A stretch of DNA of 64,000 bases from an uncultured Acidobacteriia bacterium (GCA_903851195.1 CAINNJ010000008.1:62001-126000), one strand, 5' to 3'; numbered from the stretch's first letter, positions 35,060 to 44,915 are shown. Numbers and translations: made by a program. Notes: generated from the letters alone by a model not told the origin.

Positions 35060-35664
35060 CAGGCGGTCGCCTCCTCTCCCCACAATTCTTTCAGACGCAG
35101 CAGCGCCAGGCGGATGCGGCTCTTGACGGTGCCGAGCGGTTCGCCCAGCCGCTTCGCGAGTTCGGAATGCGTGAAGCCGCGAAAGAACGCGAGTTCCAGC
35201 ACTTCGCGCTGCTCGGGAGGCAGTTCCCGCATGGCCGTAATCACCCTGCGCCGCCGCAGAGCCTGTTCCGTTTGCTGTTCGGGCGAAGCGTCCGCCGCGA
35301 TCAATTCGGTTTCGCGATTCTTCCCGTCGACGGCGAGTGCGGGGCGAACCCGCATCTGACGGATCTTATCGATCGCGACGCTCCGGGCGATGATAACCAG
35401 CCATGCCTGCACGCTGCCGCGAGCGAGGTTCCAGGAGCCGGCGCTTTTCCACGCCTTCATATAGACGTCGAGCAGCGCCTCTTCGGCATCCTGTGGATGT
35501 TCGAGCATCCGCAGCAGCAGGCCGTTGAGGAGCGCAGAGGTTTCGTCATAGAGTTGCGACAGGGCATCCTGATCGCCCCGCGCCATGCGCTCGACAAATC
35601 CGGCGAGCCGCGCGGCGCGCACGGCGGTCCCCGAAGGATTGAGCCCTGGTGATGGATTACTCAT
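35059..35664 (-). CDS. RNA polymerase sigma factor, ECF/SigK-like
   Basis: A 201-residue ECF sigma. Region 2 contains MLEHPQDAEEALLDVYMKAW and GSVQAWLVIIARSVAIDKIR. Region 4 is RELPPEQREVLELAFFRGFT, then HSELAKRLGEPLGTVKSRIR. The ATG at 35664 gives the usual length, and earlier in-frame starts add unrelated sequence. Its stop overlaps the cupin start (ATGA), as in sigma/cupin anti-sigma pairs. It is divergent from mreB across a 232-bp gap. Confidence 0.9.
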   Translation of the reverse strand: MSNPSPGLNPSGTAVRAARLAGFVERMARGDQDALSQLYDETSALLNGLLLRMLEHPQDAEEALLDVYMKAWKSAGSWNLARGSVQAWLVIIARSVAIDKIRQMRVRPALAVDGKNRETELIAADASPEQQTEQALRRRRVITAMRELPPEQREVLELAFFRGFTHSELAKRLGEPLGTVKSRIRLALLRLKELWGEEATA

Positions 35665-35896
35665 CTGCCCTGAACCTTGACCTGGACGGCGAAGGCACCA
35701 GCATAAACGCAAATTGGAGCGGGGACAACTTCCGCGCGGAAAGTTTGTGCGCTGCGTCGCTTTCGTTGATTTCATTCCTGTTTCAGGTTTTCGGAAAAGC
35801 GCGAAGGCGGGTGGCGGGCGGAAATACGGGCAGAATCCTGTGCTACGATGAACAATACTCTCAAAAGGCGTTCGCCTTGTATTTTTAATCACTTAG

Positions 35897-36922
35897 ATGA
35901 ATCTCAGGTCATTATTCAGTCTTTTTTCGTCCGACCTCGCCATCGATCTCGGAACTGCCAATACTCTTGTGTTCGCCAAAGGCAAGGGAATTGTCGTCAA
36001 TGAACCCTCGATCGTGGCACTGAACAAAACTACCGGCGAAGTCGAGGCGGTAGGCAAAGAAGCCAAGGAAATGCTGGGCCGAACGCCCGGCAATATTGTC
36101 GCTATTAAACCAATGAAAGACGGCGTCATCGCGGACTTCAAAGTCACCGAGAAGATGCTGAATTACTTCATTCAGAAGGCGCACAACCGCAAAGTTCTGC
36201 TGCACCCGCGAATCGTCATCAGCGTTCCCAGCGAGATTACGCAGGTGGAAAAACGCGCCGTGATGGATTCGGCGTACCGGGCCAAAGCGAGCGAAGTCCA
36301 TCTGGTGGAGCAGGCGATGGTGGCGGCGATCGGCGCGGGGTTGCCCATTACGGAACCTTCCGGCAACATGGTGGTGGATATCGGCGGCGGCACGACCGAT
36401 ATCGCCGTGATTTCCCTTTCGGGCATCGTCTATTCGCGTTCCGTGCGCGTGGCGGGCAACGCGATGGACGACGCCGTGATGCAGTATCTGAAACGCAAGT
36501 ACAACCTGCTGATCGGCGAGCGCACGGCGGAGGCCATCAAGATCGAAGTGGGCTCGGCCTATCCGCTGGACAAGCCGATCAAGATGGAGATCAAGGGCCG
36601 CAATCTGATCGAAGGCGTGCCGAAGACCATCGAAATCGGCGATGCGGAGATCCGGGAGTCTTTGTCGGAGTGCATTGCGATGATCGTCAACGGCATTCGC
36701 GTGGCGCTGGAACGTACGCCTCCCGAACTCAGCGCGGACATCAGTGATCGCGGCATCGTACTGACGGGTGGCGGCGCGCTCATCAAGAATCTGGATGAAC
36801 GAATCCGCCAGGAAACCGGGCTGCCTGTCTCGATCGCGGACGATCCGCTGGCGTCGGTGGTGCTCGGCACCGGAAAAATGCTGAGCGACTTCAAACTGCT
36901 GCGCAAAATCTCGATAGATTAG
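35897..36922 (+). CDS. mreB: Rod shape-determining protein, actin homologue
   Basis: A 341-residue bacterial actin that organises the cell-wall elongation machinery on the inner membrane. The N-terminal SLFSSDLAIDLGTANTLVFA is the phosphate-1 loop; VVDIGGGTTDIAVIS and IVLTGGGALIKNLDERI form the remaining nucleotide site. The length is standard. A TTTAAT hexamer lies 7 nt before the ATG. mreC follows after 22 nt and mreD after that, so the gene set is complete and suggests rod-shaped cells. Confidence 0.97.
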   Translation: MNLRSLFSLFSSDLAIDLGTANTLVFAKGKGIVVNEPSIVALNKTTGEVEAVGKEAKEMLGRTPGNIVAIKPMKDGVIADFKVTEKMLNYFIQKAHNRKVLLHPRIVISVPSEITQVEKRAVMDSAYRAKASEVHLVEQAMVAAIGAGLPITEPSGNMVVDIGGGTTDIAVISLSGIVYSRSVRVAGNAMDDAVMQYLKRKYNLLIGERTAEAIKIEVGSAYPLDKPIKMEIKGRNLIEGVPKTIEIGDAEIRESLSECIAMIVNGIRVALERTPPELSADISDRGIVLTGGGALIKNLDERIRQETGLPVSIADDPLASVVLGTGKMLSDFKLLRKISID

Positions 36923-36944
36923 TAGAAGGGCCGAGGCGATCCTG

Positions 36945-38261
36945 ATGGATTCTCTCATCTACCGCTACCGGAACATCACCGTTCTGCTGATCGCGTTGTT
37001 CGCGCAGTTGATCGTCCTGGCCTGGCAGGTGCGGAGCGATAACGACGTTCCGCTGGTGCGGTTCTGGGCCATAACGGCAATCACACCGGTAGCCAGCGCG
37101 ATTGAAAACGCTCGCAACAGCACCACCGGTTTCTTCGGCAGCTATTTCGCATTACGGGATGCGCGGCAGCAAAGCCGAAAACTGAAGTCCGAAGTCGATC
37201 GGCTGGCGCTCGAAAATCAGCTCCTGAAAAATGAACTGGCTTCCGCGCAACGGGTGGAAAGCATGGCCGGTTTCCAGGCGCGGAACCCGTCGAAGATGAT
37301 TGGCGCGCGCGTGATCGGCACCACCACCGGAACCGGCGCGAAATCGCTGCTGATCGACCGCGGAACCGCGGCGGGGGTTCGCAAGGGGATGGCCGTGGTG
37401 ACACCCGCCGGTATCGTGGGGAAGATTCTCGCCGTGTATCCCTTTGCGAGCCAGGTGCTTTCCGTGAACGATCCCGGATTTGCCGCCGGCGTCGAATCCC
37501 AGAAGAATCATGTGCACGGTGTCCTCAAAGGTGTGGGCGCCGGAACGGCGAAAGTGGATTACGTGCCGTCCGGGCAGAAGGTGGAACCGGGAGAGTCGTT
37601 CTATACCTCCGGTGAGGACCGTGTGTTTCCGAAGGGATTGCTCGTCGGCAAGGTGACGGGCGTGCACGAAGGCGGGAATTTCCAGGAAATCTTCGTGGAG
37701 CCTTCCGGTTCGGAGGCGGCTCCCGAGGAAGTGCTGATCATCGTGGACCCCTCCCATCAGGAGATTCCGGAGGCTCCGCCCGCGGATTCGCCGGTGTTTC
37801 TGGCGCCCGCGTTGAGCACCGGTCAGACGGACGAGCATCCGGCGACCCCGGCCGGAGCCGGGACACAGGCCGATAAGGTAATGGACCAGTATAAAAAGCT
37901 GGGCGAAGCGCAGAAATACACCTACGGCGAGGGCGGGCCGGGATCCCAGCCGATGAATTTCAATGCGAAGGTTCCCGGGGTGAATGCCCCGGCCGCGCCG
38001 GCGACTCCGGGGGCCCCGCCCGCGGGAACGCCTGCCGCGGGATCTAAAGTCGTGGGATCCGGCGCGGCTCCGGGCACGGTGAAACCGCCCGCGGCGGCGA
38101 CCGGAAATCCGGAGCCGGCTGTTCCCGGTGCGACGCCGCCAAAACCGAACCTGCAGAACACAACGCCGGGCGCGTCCGGACCCAGGCCCGCGGTCTCGCG
38201 GCCGCCGGTCACGCGGGAACCCGCGGCGACACCTGTCCCGAACCCCGCTCAACCCCTCTAA
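36945..38261 (+). CDS. mreC: Rod shape-determining protein MreC with long Pro/Ala-rich tail
   Basis: 438 residues. An N-terminal TM helix (ITVLLIALFAQLIVLAW), a coiled coil (about residues 70-100) and the periplasmic beta domains (IGTTTGTGAKSLLIDRGTAA, GMAVVTPAGIVGKILAVYPF, VNDPGFAAGV) are typical. The canonical part ends near residue 270. The last 150 residues are low-complexity Pro/Ala/Gly sequence, unusual for MreC and probably disordered. It scaffolds PBP2/RodA with MreB and MreD. Its stop overlaps the mreD ATG. Confidence 0.93.
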   Translation: MDSLIYRYRNITVLLIALFAQLIVLAWQVRSDNDVPLVRFWAITAITPVASAIENARNSTTGFFGSYFALRDARQQSRKLKSEVDRLALENQLLKNELASAQRVESMAGFQARNPSKMIGARVIGTTTGTGAKSLLIDRGTAAGVRKGMAVVTPAGIVGKILAVYPFASQVLSVNDPGFAAGVESQKNHVHGVLKGVGAGTAKVDYVPSGQKVEPGESFYTSGEDRVFPKGLLVGKVTGVHEGGNFQEIFVEPSGSEAAPEEVLIIVDPSHQEIPEAPPADSPVFLAPALSTGQTDEHPATPAGAGTQADKVMDQYKKLGEAQKYTYGEGGPGSQPMNFNAKVPGVNAPAAPATPGAPPAGTPAAGSKVVGSGAAPGTVKPPAAATGNPEPAVPGATPPKPNLQNTTPGASGPRPAVSRPPVTREPAATPVPNPAQPL

Positions 38262-38800
38262 TGGACTACAGCACGGACCGTCTTCTCGTCAACGACGCGC
38301 GGCAGGTGCGCAGTACGAAATATCCGGTCTGGGTATTCTTTGCGATCCCCCTGATCGCCCTGCTGATCCAGGTTTATCTGCCGCTGTTTCAGACGCTGCG
38401 GTTCGTGTCCCGGATCGAGTTGCCGCTGCTGGTCACCATCTACTTTTCGCTCATGCGGCGGTCGCAGATTCGCGGGCTGACACTGGGCATGGCGCTCGGC
38501 CTGGCACAGGATTCGTTCTCGCGCTACTACATCGGTATGTACGGGATCTGCAAGACGATGGTCGGATATCTCTCGGCGTCGATCGGGATGCAGTTCGACG
38601 TGGAGCATTCCGTGGTGCGGCTGATTCTCTGCTTTGTTTTCTATCTGTTTCACCAGTTCCTCTACTGGGTGCTGCAGAGGGCGCTGCTGGATCAGCCGGT
38701 GGTGTTCGATATCCGGACGGAGCTGATTCTGGGCGCGGTGAACGCGTTTATCGGGGTCGCGCTGTTCGGAGCTCTCGACAAACTTCGCATTCACGAGTAG
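38261..38800 (+). CDS. mreD: Rod shape-determining membrane protein MreD
   Basis: A 179-residue polytopic protein with about five TM helices (VFFAIPLIALLIQVYLPL; LPLLVTIYFSLM; TLGMALGLAQDSF; CFVFYLFHQFLYWVL; LGAVNAFIGVALFGAL). Position after mreC and size support the call more than sequence, as MreD is poorly conserved. Translation is coupled to mreC through a TAATG overlap. Confidence 0.88.
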   Translation: MDYSTDRLLVNDARQVRSTKYPVWVFFAIPLIALLIQVYLPLFQTLRFVSRIELPLLVTIYFSLMRRSQIRGLTLGMALGLAQDSFSRYYIGMYGICKTMVGYLSASIGMQFDVEHSVVRLILCFVFYLFHQFLYWVLQRALLDQPVVFDIRTELILGAVNAFIGVALFGALDKLRIHE

Positions 38801-38820
38801 GGCGCGCTACATTCGTTTTC

Positions 38821-40227
38821 ATGATTCCTTGTCTGCGGGTTTTGGTTCCGGCCCTGATTTTGACGGTACTGCCCTGCGCCGCGCAGTTTTCCGGCGTCGG
38901 CCTCCCGCCGGAGACCCAAAGCGCCATCGAAGCGATTGTATTGAAGACACTGGCCGAGACCGGAGCGCCCGGCGCCTCCATCGCGGTGGTCAACGACAAA
39001 GCGCTGTTTGCGAAGGCGTTCGGCGACGCGCGGCTGCAGCCGAAGATCGCCGCCACGCCGGAGATGCGGTACAAGATCGCGTCGAACAGCAAACAGATCG
39101 CGGCGTCGGCGATTCTGCTGCTGGCCGAGCAGCATCGGTTGTCGCTCGACGACACCGTCGCGCGCTACCTGCCGCAACTGACGCGCGCGCGGGAAGTGAC
39201 CATACGGCAGTTGTTGTCGCATACCTCCGGGTATCAGGATTACTATCCGCTGGATTACGTTGCGCCCTTCATGACACGCGACGTCACGGCGGCACAGATT
39301 CTGGATCAGTGGGGGAAGAAGGCGCTCGATTTCGATCCGGGGTCGAAGTGGCAGTACAGCAACACGAACTACGTGATCGTCGGGCAGATTATCGAAAAGG
39401 TGACGGGGAAGCCGCTGATGGATTTTCTGCAGTCGCGGGTGTTCGCGCCGCTGGGGATGAAGTCCGTGATCGACGTGACGCGCGAGCACTGGAACCCGGC
39501 CGATCCCGTGGGTTACGCGCAGTTCGCGCTGGCGCCGGCGCACGAGACGGCGCCGGAAGGCAATGGCTGGATGTATGCGGCCGGGGAACTCGCCATGACC
39601 GCGCGGGATCTGGCGATCTGGGATGCGTCGCTGATGGAGGGGAAGTTGCTGCGGCCCGAATCGTTACGGAGTCTGACGACCGAAGTGCTGATGAAAGGCG
39701 GCTCCGGCACGCATTATGCGCTGGGCCTGGAAGTCGCAACGACGGCGAAGGGCAACCGGCGCTGGAGCCACGGCGGCGGGGCATCCGGCTTCTTTTCGCG
39801 CAACACCATGTATCCGGACGATCATATTTCCATTACGGTGCTGACCAATGCCGAGGGGACGGCGGCCGCAACCATTGCGAGAAGGATCGAAGATCTCTTG
39901 TTCGCTCCGGTGGCGGATCCGGAAGCCGGACCTGCACTGGAACACGCGCGGACAGTATTCGCCGGCTTACAGAAAGGCGAACTGGAGAAGAGTCTGATCA
40001 CGAGCGATCTGCAAGCGTACTTTACACCAGAGGCTGTGGCGGCGTTCGCGTCGTCGCTGGGGCCTCTTGGTGCTCCGGAGAGTTTCACGGCCGGTCCGCA
40101 CGAAGACCGGGGCGGTATGACGTTTCGCGGATATTCCGTGAAGGCGGGCGGGCGGAATCTGCGGATTTCCACGTTCCTGACGCCGGAGGGCCGGTTCGCG
40201 CAGTTTTTAGTGACGGGATCGAACTGA
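38821..40227 (+). CDS. Serine hydrolase, beta-lactamase class C/esterase family, secreted
   Basis: A 468-residue protein with a signal peptide (RVLVPALILTVLPCAAQ). The class C-type catalytic motifs are SNSK (SxxK), YSN in WQYSNTNYVIVG, and HGGGASGF in the KTG position. These folds cover AmpC-like beta-lactamases, D-aminopeptidases and esterases. The extra 120-residue C-terminal domain (ARTVFAGLQKGELEKSLI onward) favours a peptidase or esterase role over resistance. A TACATT hexamer is 7 nt before the ATG. It follows mreD by 20 nt but may have its own promoter. Confidence 0.86.
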   Translation: MIPCLRVLVPALILTVLPCAAQFSGVGLPPETQSAIEAIVLKTLAETGAPGASIAVVNDKALFAKAFGDARLQPKIAATPEMRYKIASNSKQIAASAILLLAEQHRLSLDDTVARYLPQLTRAREVTIRQLLSHTSGYQDYYPLDYVAPFMTRDVTAAQILDQWGKKALDFDPGSKWQYSNTNYVIVGQIIEKVTGKPLMDFLQSRVFAPLGMKSVIDVTREHWNPADPVGYAQFALAPAHETAPEGNGWMYAAGELAMTARDLAIWDASLMEGKLLRPESLRSLTTEVLMKGGSGTHYALGLEVATTAKGNRRWSHGGGASGFFSRNTMYPDDHISITVLTNAEGTAAATIARRIEDLLFAPVADPEAGPALEHARTVFAGLQKGELEKSLITSDLQAYFTPEAVAAFASSLGPLGAPESFTAGPHEDRGGMTFRGYSVKAGGRNLRISTFLTPEGRFAQFLVTGSN

Positions 40228-40230
40228 AGG

Positions 40231-40890
40231 CTACTGCGCCTCGGGCTTGCCGGCTCTGATGAGAGCTTCGGCGCGAAGTTGGCGGGCGGCGGGGTCGGAC
40301 GGGCGCTGTTTCAGAGCTTTGAGGAAGGCGACGGCGGCATCGTCGAATTTGCCGGAATCGAGCAGCGCGCGCCCGTAGAGCATGGCGGCGGGATAGACCT
40401 CAGACGGGACACGGGTGAGTTGACGTTCGCGTTCCCTCAGCGCGCGGGCGAGCGAATCTACGGCATCGGCGGGCTTCTTCGCGGAAAGCAGGCCGACGCC
40501 GCGCGCGAAGGGCTCTTCGGCGGCGGAAAGAGCGGCGGCCGCTTTCGCGACGGCGACAGGATCCAGACCGGTGGCGGCGGAGGCTCCGAGCAGTTCGCCG
40601 GCGACCAGAGCGGCGACCACTCGGGTGTTCGTCAGAGCTTTGGGATCCCCGGTTTCAATGACGATGACCGGAATGTCGCCGGGGCCGTCCGCGATCTTTG
40701 CTTTGGAATCGAACGGCCAGATGAGGACCGCACTTCCCTTCCCCTTGTTGACCAGACGGAGTTCATGCCAGCCGTCCGGATCGGCATCGCGGGCTTCCAC
40801 CGTGACGCCGGGCGGCTTCTTGCCGCGTGCGTCGGTGATGTCGAAGTGGAAAGATGCGGCGGCGAGCAGGAAGAGTGCGGCGAGTTTCAT
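40231..40890 (-). CDS. Secreted TPR-like hypothetical protein
   Basis: 219 residues. A signal peptide (KLAALFLLAAASFHF) precedes a beta-rich N-terminal part (WHELRLVNKGKGSAVLIWPF). A helical tail with TPR character follows (LYGRALLDSGKFDDAAVAFL, KALKQRPSDPAARQLRAEAL). Its ATG overlaps the ybbP-like permease stop by 4 nt, so it belongs to the ybbA-ybbP transcription unit. Function unknown; an extracytoplasmic partner of the transporter is conceivable. Confidence 0.65.
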   Translation of the reverse strand: MKLAALFLLAAASFHFDITDARGKKPPGVTVEARDADPDGWHELRLVNKGKGSAVLIWPFDSKAKIADGPGDIPVIVIETGDPKALTNTRVVAALVAGELLGASAATGLDPVAVAKAAAALSAAEEPFARGVGLLSAKKPADAVDSLARALRERERQLTRVPSEVYPAAMLYGRALLDSGKFDDAAVAFLKALKQRPSDPAARQLRAEALIRAGKPEAQ

Positions 40891-43445
40891 TCGTCCCGAA
40901 GAATCTCCAGCGGTTTCTGGCCTAGAGTTCGATAACTGGCCGCCCAGCCGGTCACGACGGCCAGGGCGGCGGTGCCCGCTACAGCCACCAGCATCGGCAT
41001 CACGTCCGGCGGGGCATTGGCGCGCAACAGACGGTTGAGCACCAGCCAGGCGAAGCCTCCGGCCAGCAGACCGCCCATCAGACCGGCTACCGCCCCGATC
41101 ACCAGAAATTCTATCGAGAAAATGCGGGCGATGCGCTGCCGTGTGGCGCCCAGAGTTTTTAGAATCACCACTTCCCGGATCCGGCGGAACCGTGTTCCCG
41201 CAACGCTGGAAGCCAGAATTACGACTCCGGCGAGGATCGAGAAAAAGGAAATGAAGCGAACCACCAGCGAGATCTGGTCGACGATGGACTGGATGGTATC
41301 GAGCACCTCCGCCATATTGACGACCGTGACCGTCGGGAATTTTTCGTAAAGGATCTTCTGGAGAGCCGGTACGTCGGCGGGCTTCGCGCGCACACCACCG
41401 TAATAAATGGCGGGAAGTCCATCAAGCGCGCCTGGCGTGAAGAAGAATTCGATTCGGGCCGTCAGCCGGACAGATTCGCTTTTGTGGATGGCCACCACGA
41501 CGGACGTGAAAGACCGCTGGGGCGTGGTCCAGACGATCTCCGTACCGACTTTTATTTTGAGCAGCTTAGCGACGGATTCCGCAACCGATAGTTGAGGTAC
41601 TTTCGGAGCCTCTCCGGCAGCCCACCACTGGCCCGAGAGCACCTCGGTAAAGGGCGGCTTTTCCGGGGCGGTGGCGACCGATACGGTCCTTGCATAGCGG
41701 CGCGCGAAGCCCAGCAGCTTTTCGCGATTCAGAGTAACGCCGTCAATGGACTGCATGGTGGCGGAGACGGCGCCGAGCATTTCCGGCTTGCCCTCCACGC
41801 CCGCCTGTCCGGAGACAAGGTCGAAAACGGCTTGGCGATTGGAGGCCGTGACGTCGAGCAGGTAGACGTTCGGCATGCCGGGCGGCGCGGTGCGGATGAT
41901 GTCTTGCAGCAAACCCCGCTGCACGATCCAGATGGTGACCGTGAACATCACCCCCACCCCAAGCGCCATGACAGCCGCGCCGGCGTGATTGCCGGGTCGA
42001 TACAGGTTCGCGATCCCCTGGCGGACGACGGGTCCGGCGCTGCGGGGAAGGTGACGGCTGAAAATCCGGAGCCCCCGGAGGAGCAGCCACGCCACGGCGG
42101 CAAGGGTGAGCATAGCGCCGGCGATCGCGAGGGCGAAGTAGCGTCCGGTCGTGGCGTTGTCGCTGAGCCACGCCGCCAGCGCGCCGACGAAGGCCAGAAT
42201 GACGACCGATGAAACAAGGGAACCGGCGGCGCGGCTCCACCACTGCCGGAATGTCTGTTCCGGCGCGGCCATTTCACGTCGAAAGATGAGCGCGGGGCGG
42301 ATGTGACGCACTCCAAGGAGCGGCGGCACGGTGAACAGAAGGACCGTCAGCACACCCACCATGAGGCCCTGCAAGGCGGAAACGGCATCGAACCGCGGCA
42401 TCGACGAGATGTGGAAATACCGCTCCAGGAACAGCGGGAATACCATTTGCACCAGACTTCCCACGGCGATGCCGATGGCGCTGCCGGCCAGCCCCAGGCC
42501 AACCGTCTGAATGACATAGATGCGCAGCACCTGACTGGACTTTGCGCCGAGGCACTTCATGACGGCGATGGAATCCATCTTCTGTTGCAGGTGCGCCTGG
42601 ATCGCCGTGGCGACGCCCAGCGCCGCGATCACCAGCGCGACCAGGCTGACCAGAGAAAGAAAGGTCGTGGACTGGCGCAGCCCCTGTTCGATGAGCGGAT
42701 GGGCCTCGGTGTAATCCGCGATCAGTCCTTCACGGAAGGCATTTTTCAATTCCTGGCGTACGCCCGCGATCGGAACGGCGACGGGAAGTTTGAAAAGGAA
42801 CCGTTCGGCGGCGCGGCTGCCGGGCACGATCAGGCCGGTTCTTTCGAGCCCCGCGCGCGACATCATGACGCGCGGGCCGACGTTCAGGCTCCCGGTCATC
42901 CGGTCCGGCTCGTTCGTGACTTCGGCGGCGATCCGAAACGGTTGGCCGCCAATTCGGATACTGTCTCCGACTTTGGCGTTGAGGCGAAGCAGGACGCCAT
43001 CGGATACGACCACGGCGTCCGGCTGAAGCGCGGAGCGAAACGCCAGCGGCGGGCGGAGTTGCACGGTGCCGTAAAACGGGTAGGCGTCCGGGTCGACGGC
43101 CTTCACGGAAATCAGCAGCGGCGTGGAGCCTTCGCCGGGCGACGCCATCGTGAGCGTTTCCGTGATCTGCGTGCGGCGGATCCCGCGCGTGGCGAGGCGA
43201 TCCATCACGGCGGTTTGCTCGGTGGTGGGCAACTGAAACGTGCGGATGGTGAGGTCGGCGGCCATGAAACCGCGGGCATCCCGCTGCAGCATGGTATGGA
43301 AGGCTCGGGAGAAACCGCGAACGCCGGTCAGTGCCCCGACCCCAGCGGCAACGGCCAGGATCACGAAAAGGAAGCGCCCGGAGGAGGCACGGGTTTCGCG
43401 CCACGCAATCTTCGCCGCGGTTCGCCAGGGATTCGGCTGGGTCAT
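40887..43445 (-). CDS. ybbP: ABC transporter permease, YbbP-type (FtsX superfamily)
   Basis: An 852-residue permease with two FtsX blocks. TM helices are near residues 25-45 (FLFVILAVAAGVGALTGV), three in the 260-370 block, three to four at 400-480 and three at the C-terminus (LVVRFISFFSILAGVVILAS, LVIGAVAGLMGGLLAGGFAW). Large periplasmic domains lie between. Type VII ABC systems of this kind work on lipids or lipoproteins rather than moving substrates through the membrane. It is ATGA-coupled to the ATPase gene, and divergent tesA sits beyond that, the same neighbourhood as in E. coli. Confidence 0.88.
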   Translation of the reverse strand: MTQPNPWRTAAKIAWRETRASSGRFLFVILAVAAGVGALTGVRGFSRAFHTMLQRDARGFMAADLTIRTFQLPTTEQTAVMDRLATRGIRRTQITETLTMASPGEGSTPLLISVKAVDPDAYPFYGTVQLRPPLAFRSALQPDAVVVSDGVLLRLNAKVGDSIRIGGQPFRIAAEVTNEPDRMTGSLNVGPRVMMSRAGLERTGLIVPGSRAAERFLFKLPVAVPIAGVRQELKNAFREGLIADYTEAHPLIEQGLRQSTTFLSLVSLVALVIAALGVATAIQAHLQQKMDSIAVMKCLGAKSSQVLRIYVIQTVGLGLAGSAIGIAVGSLVQMVFPLFLERYFHISSMPRFDAVSALQGLMVGVLTVLLFTVPPLLGVRHIRPALIFRREMAAPEQTFRQWWSRAAGSLVSSVVILAFVGALAAWLSDNATTGRYFALAIAGAMLTLAAVAWLLLRGLRIFSRHLPRSAGPVVRQGIANLYRPGNHAGAAVMALGVGVMFTVTIWIVQRGLLQDIIRTAPPGMPNVYLLDVTASNRQAVFDLVSGQAGVEGKPEMLGAVSATMQSIDGVTLNREKLLGFARRYARTVSVATAPEKPPFTEVLSGQWWAAGEAPKVPQLSVAESVAKLLKIKVGTEIVWTTPQRSFTSVVVAIHKSESVRLTARIEFFFTPGALDGLPAIYYGGVRAKPADVPALQKILYEKFPTVTVVNMAEVLDTIQSIVDQISLVVRFISFFSILAGVVILASSVAGTRFRRIREVVILKTLGATRQRIARIFSIEFLVIGAVAGLMGGLLAGGFAWLVLNRLLRANAPPDVMPMLVAVAGTAALAVVTGWAASYRTLGQKPLEILRDE

Positions 43446-44221
43446 CGCGGGCCGTTCATTTGATCGGTGTTCATCTGATCGGTAACGACCAGACCGTCGC
43501 GCAAGGTGATCACGCGGTCGGCATGGGCGGCAAGCGCGGGATCGTGAGTGACGAGGACGAGGGTGGCGCCTTCCAGCCGATTTAGTTCGAGAAGCAGTTC
43601 GAGCACCTGCTGGCCGGTTTTCCCGTCCAGATTGCCGGTCGGTTCGTCGGCGAACAGAATGGGCGGACGGGTGATGAAGGCGCGGGCGAGGGCGACGCGC
43701 TGCTGTTCGCCGCCGGAGAGCTGCACGGGGTAATGGTCGAGACGATCCGCCAGGCCGACGCGGGTCAGCAATTCGCGGGCGCGTCCGGTGACTTCGGGCC
43801 CCGCGCCGGCCAGTTCCGCCGGCAACAACACATTTTCTTCGGCGGTAAGTGTAGGAATTAACTGAAAAGACTGAAAAACAAAACCGATTTTCCGGCCGCG
43901 CACTTCCGCCATGGCGTCTTCGGAAAGGCGTGTGATATCAACGTCATCCAGCAGGATCTGGCCGTCGGTTGCGTTGTCAAGACCGGCGAGAAGGCCAAGC
44001 AGGGTGCTCTTGCCGCTGCCGGAAGGCCCCATAATTGCGACAAATTGTCCGCGAGGGATCTCCAGATCGATACCGCGCAGAATATCTACCCTGTGCGTGG
44101 GTGTGGCGATGATCCGGGTCAGCCGTTTGATCTGGATGATGGGGTTCGAAATGTGAGTCTCCGGTTTGCGCGAATCGAGAGTGTGGGGGATTACGTCTGT
44201 CACAATTATGGCAGTGCTCAT
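43442..44221 (-). CDS. ybbA: ABC transporter ATP-binding protein, YbbA/LolD-type
   Basis: 259 residues. Walker A is [10 protein letters not shown]-loop [12 protein letters not shown], signature [11 protein letters not shown], Walker [13 protein letters not shown] and switch His LVTHDP. It powers the coupled YbbP permease. The ATG at 44221 would overlap the divergent tesA start (44208) by 14 nt. A GTG at 44203 would avoid this and still give a full ATPase domain. Confidence 0.92.
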   Translation of the reverse strand: MSTAIIVTDVIPHTLDSRKPETHISNPIIQIKRLTRIIATPTHRVDILRGIDLEIPRGQFVAIMGPSGSGKSTLLGLLAGLDNATDGQILLDDVDITRLSEDAMAEVRGRKIGFVFQSFQLIPTLTAEENVLLPAELAGAGPEVTGRARELLTRVGLADRLDHYPVQLSGGEQQRVALARAFITRPPILFADEPTGNLDGKTGQQVLELLLELNRLEGATLVLVTHDPALAAHADRVITLRDGLVVTDQMNTDQMNGPR

Positions 44222-44915
44222 CAGATTGATGCTCGCGACCGCCCTGGCGGTTGCGTTTAGTGCATGCGGAGATCGCGGCCGGACAGACGGAGCGGAACCG
44301 AAGGTACAGGCGAAAGCGGTTCCGGCGGCCCCCGCCGCGCCGCCGGCAGCGGAGAACGCGGATTCCCGGCCGCTTGTGGTGGCTTTTGGTGACAGCCTTT
44401 CAGCCGGCTTCGGGCTCGACCCGGGAAAGAGCTATCCCGATGACCTGCAAAAGCTTATCGATGCGGCCGGGTACCGTTACCGCGTCGTCAACATGGGCGT
44501 AAGTGGAGATACAACGACGGATGGCGTGGAGAGACTACCTTCGGTTCTGGCCCTCAAGCCGGCGATTGTGATTCTGGAGTTCGGCGCCAACGACGGTTTG
44601 CGCGGGCAGCCCGTCGGTTCAGCGCGGGACAACATGCAGCGCATGATCGAGTCGTTGCGTCAGGCCGGAAGCCAGGTGGTGCTGGCGGGCATGAGCCTGC
44701 CCCGGAACTACGGACCGGAGTATATCCGTACTTTCGAGCAAATGTATGTGGATCTGGGATCTCAATATAAACTCGTGAGAATTCCGTTTTTGCTCGACGG
44801 CGTCGGGGGTATCGCGCGCCTGACCCAGCAGGACGGCCTGCATCCGACTGCGGAAGGTGCTGAAATCATGGCACATACCGTCTTTAAGTGGCTGCGTCCG
44901 CTGCTCCGGAATTAG
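44208..44915 (+). CDS. tesA: SGNH/GDSL hydrolase, TesA-like lysophospholipase/thioesterase, lipoprotein
   Basis: 235 residues. The signal ends in a lipobox (VAFSAC, Cys20). A Pro/Ala linker follows, then the SGNH core: block I VVAFGDSLSAGFGL (Ser63), block II NMGVSGDT, block III LEFGANDG (Asn128) and block V QQDGLHPTAEG (Asp209/His212). All catalytic residues are present. It probably hydrolyses lysophospholipids or acyl thioesters at the envelope. It is divergent from ybbA-ybbP, matching the E. coli arrangement. Confidence 0.9.
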   Translation: MAVLIRLMLATALAVAFSACGDRGRTDGAEPKVQAKAVPAAPAAPPAAENADSRPLVVAFGDSLSAGFGLDPGKSYPDDLQKLIDAAGYRYRVVNMGVSGDTTTDGVERLPSVLALKPAIVILEFGANDGLRGQPVGSARDNMQRMIESLRQAGSQVVLAGMSLPRNYGPEYIRTFEQMYVDLGSQYKLVRIPFLLDGVGGIARLTQQDGLHPTAEGAEIMAHTVFKWLRPLLRN

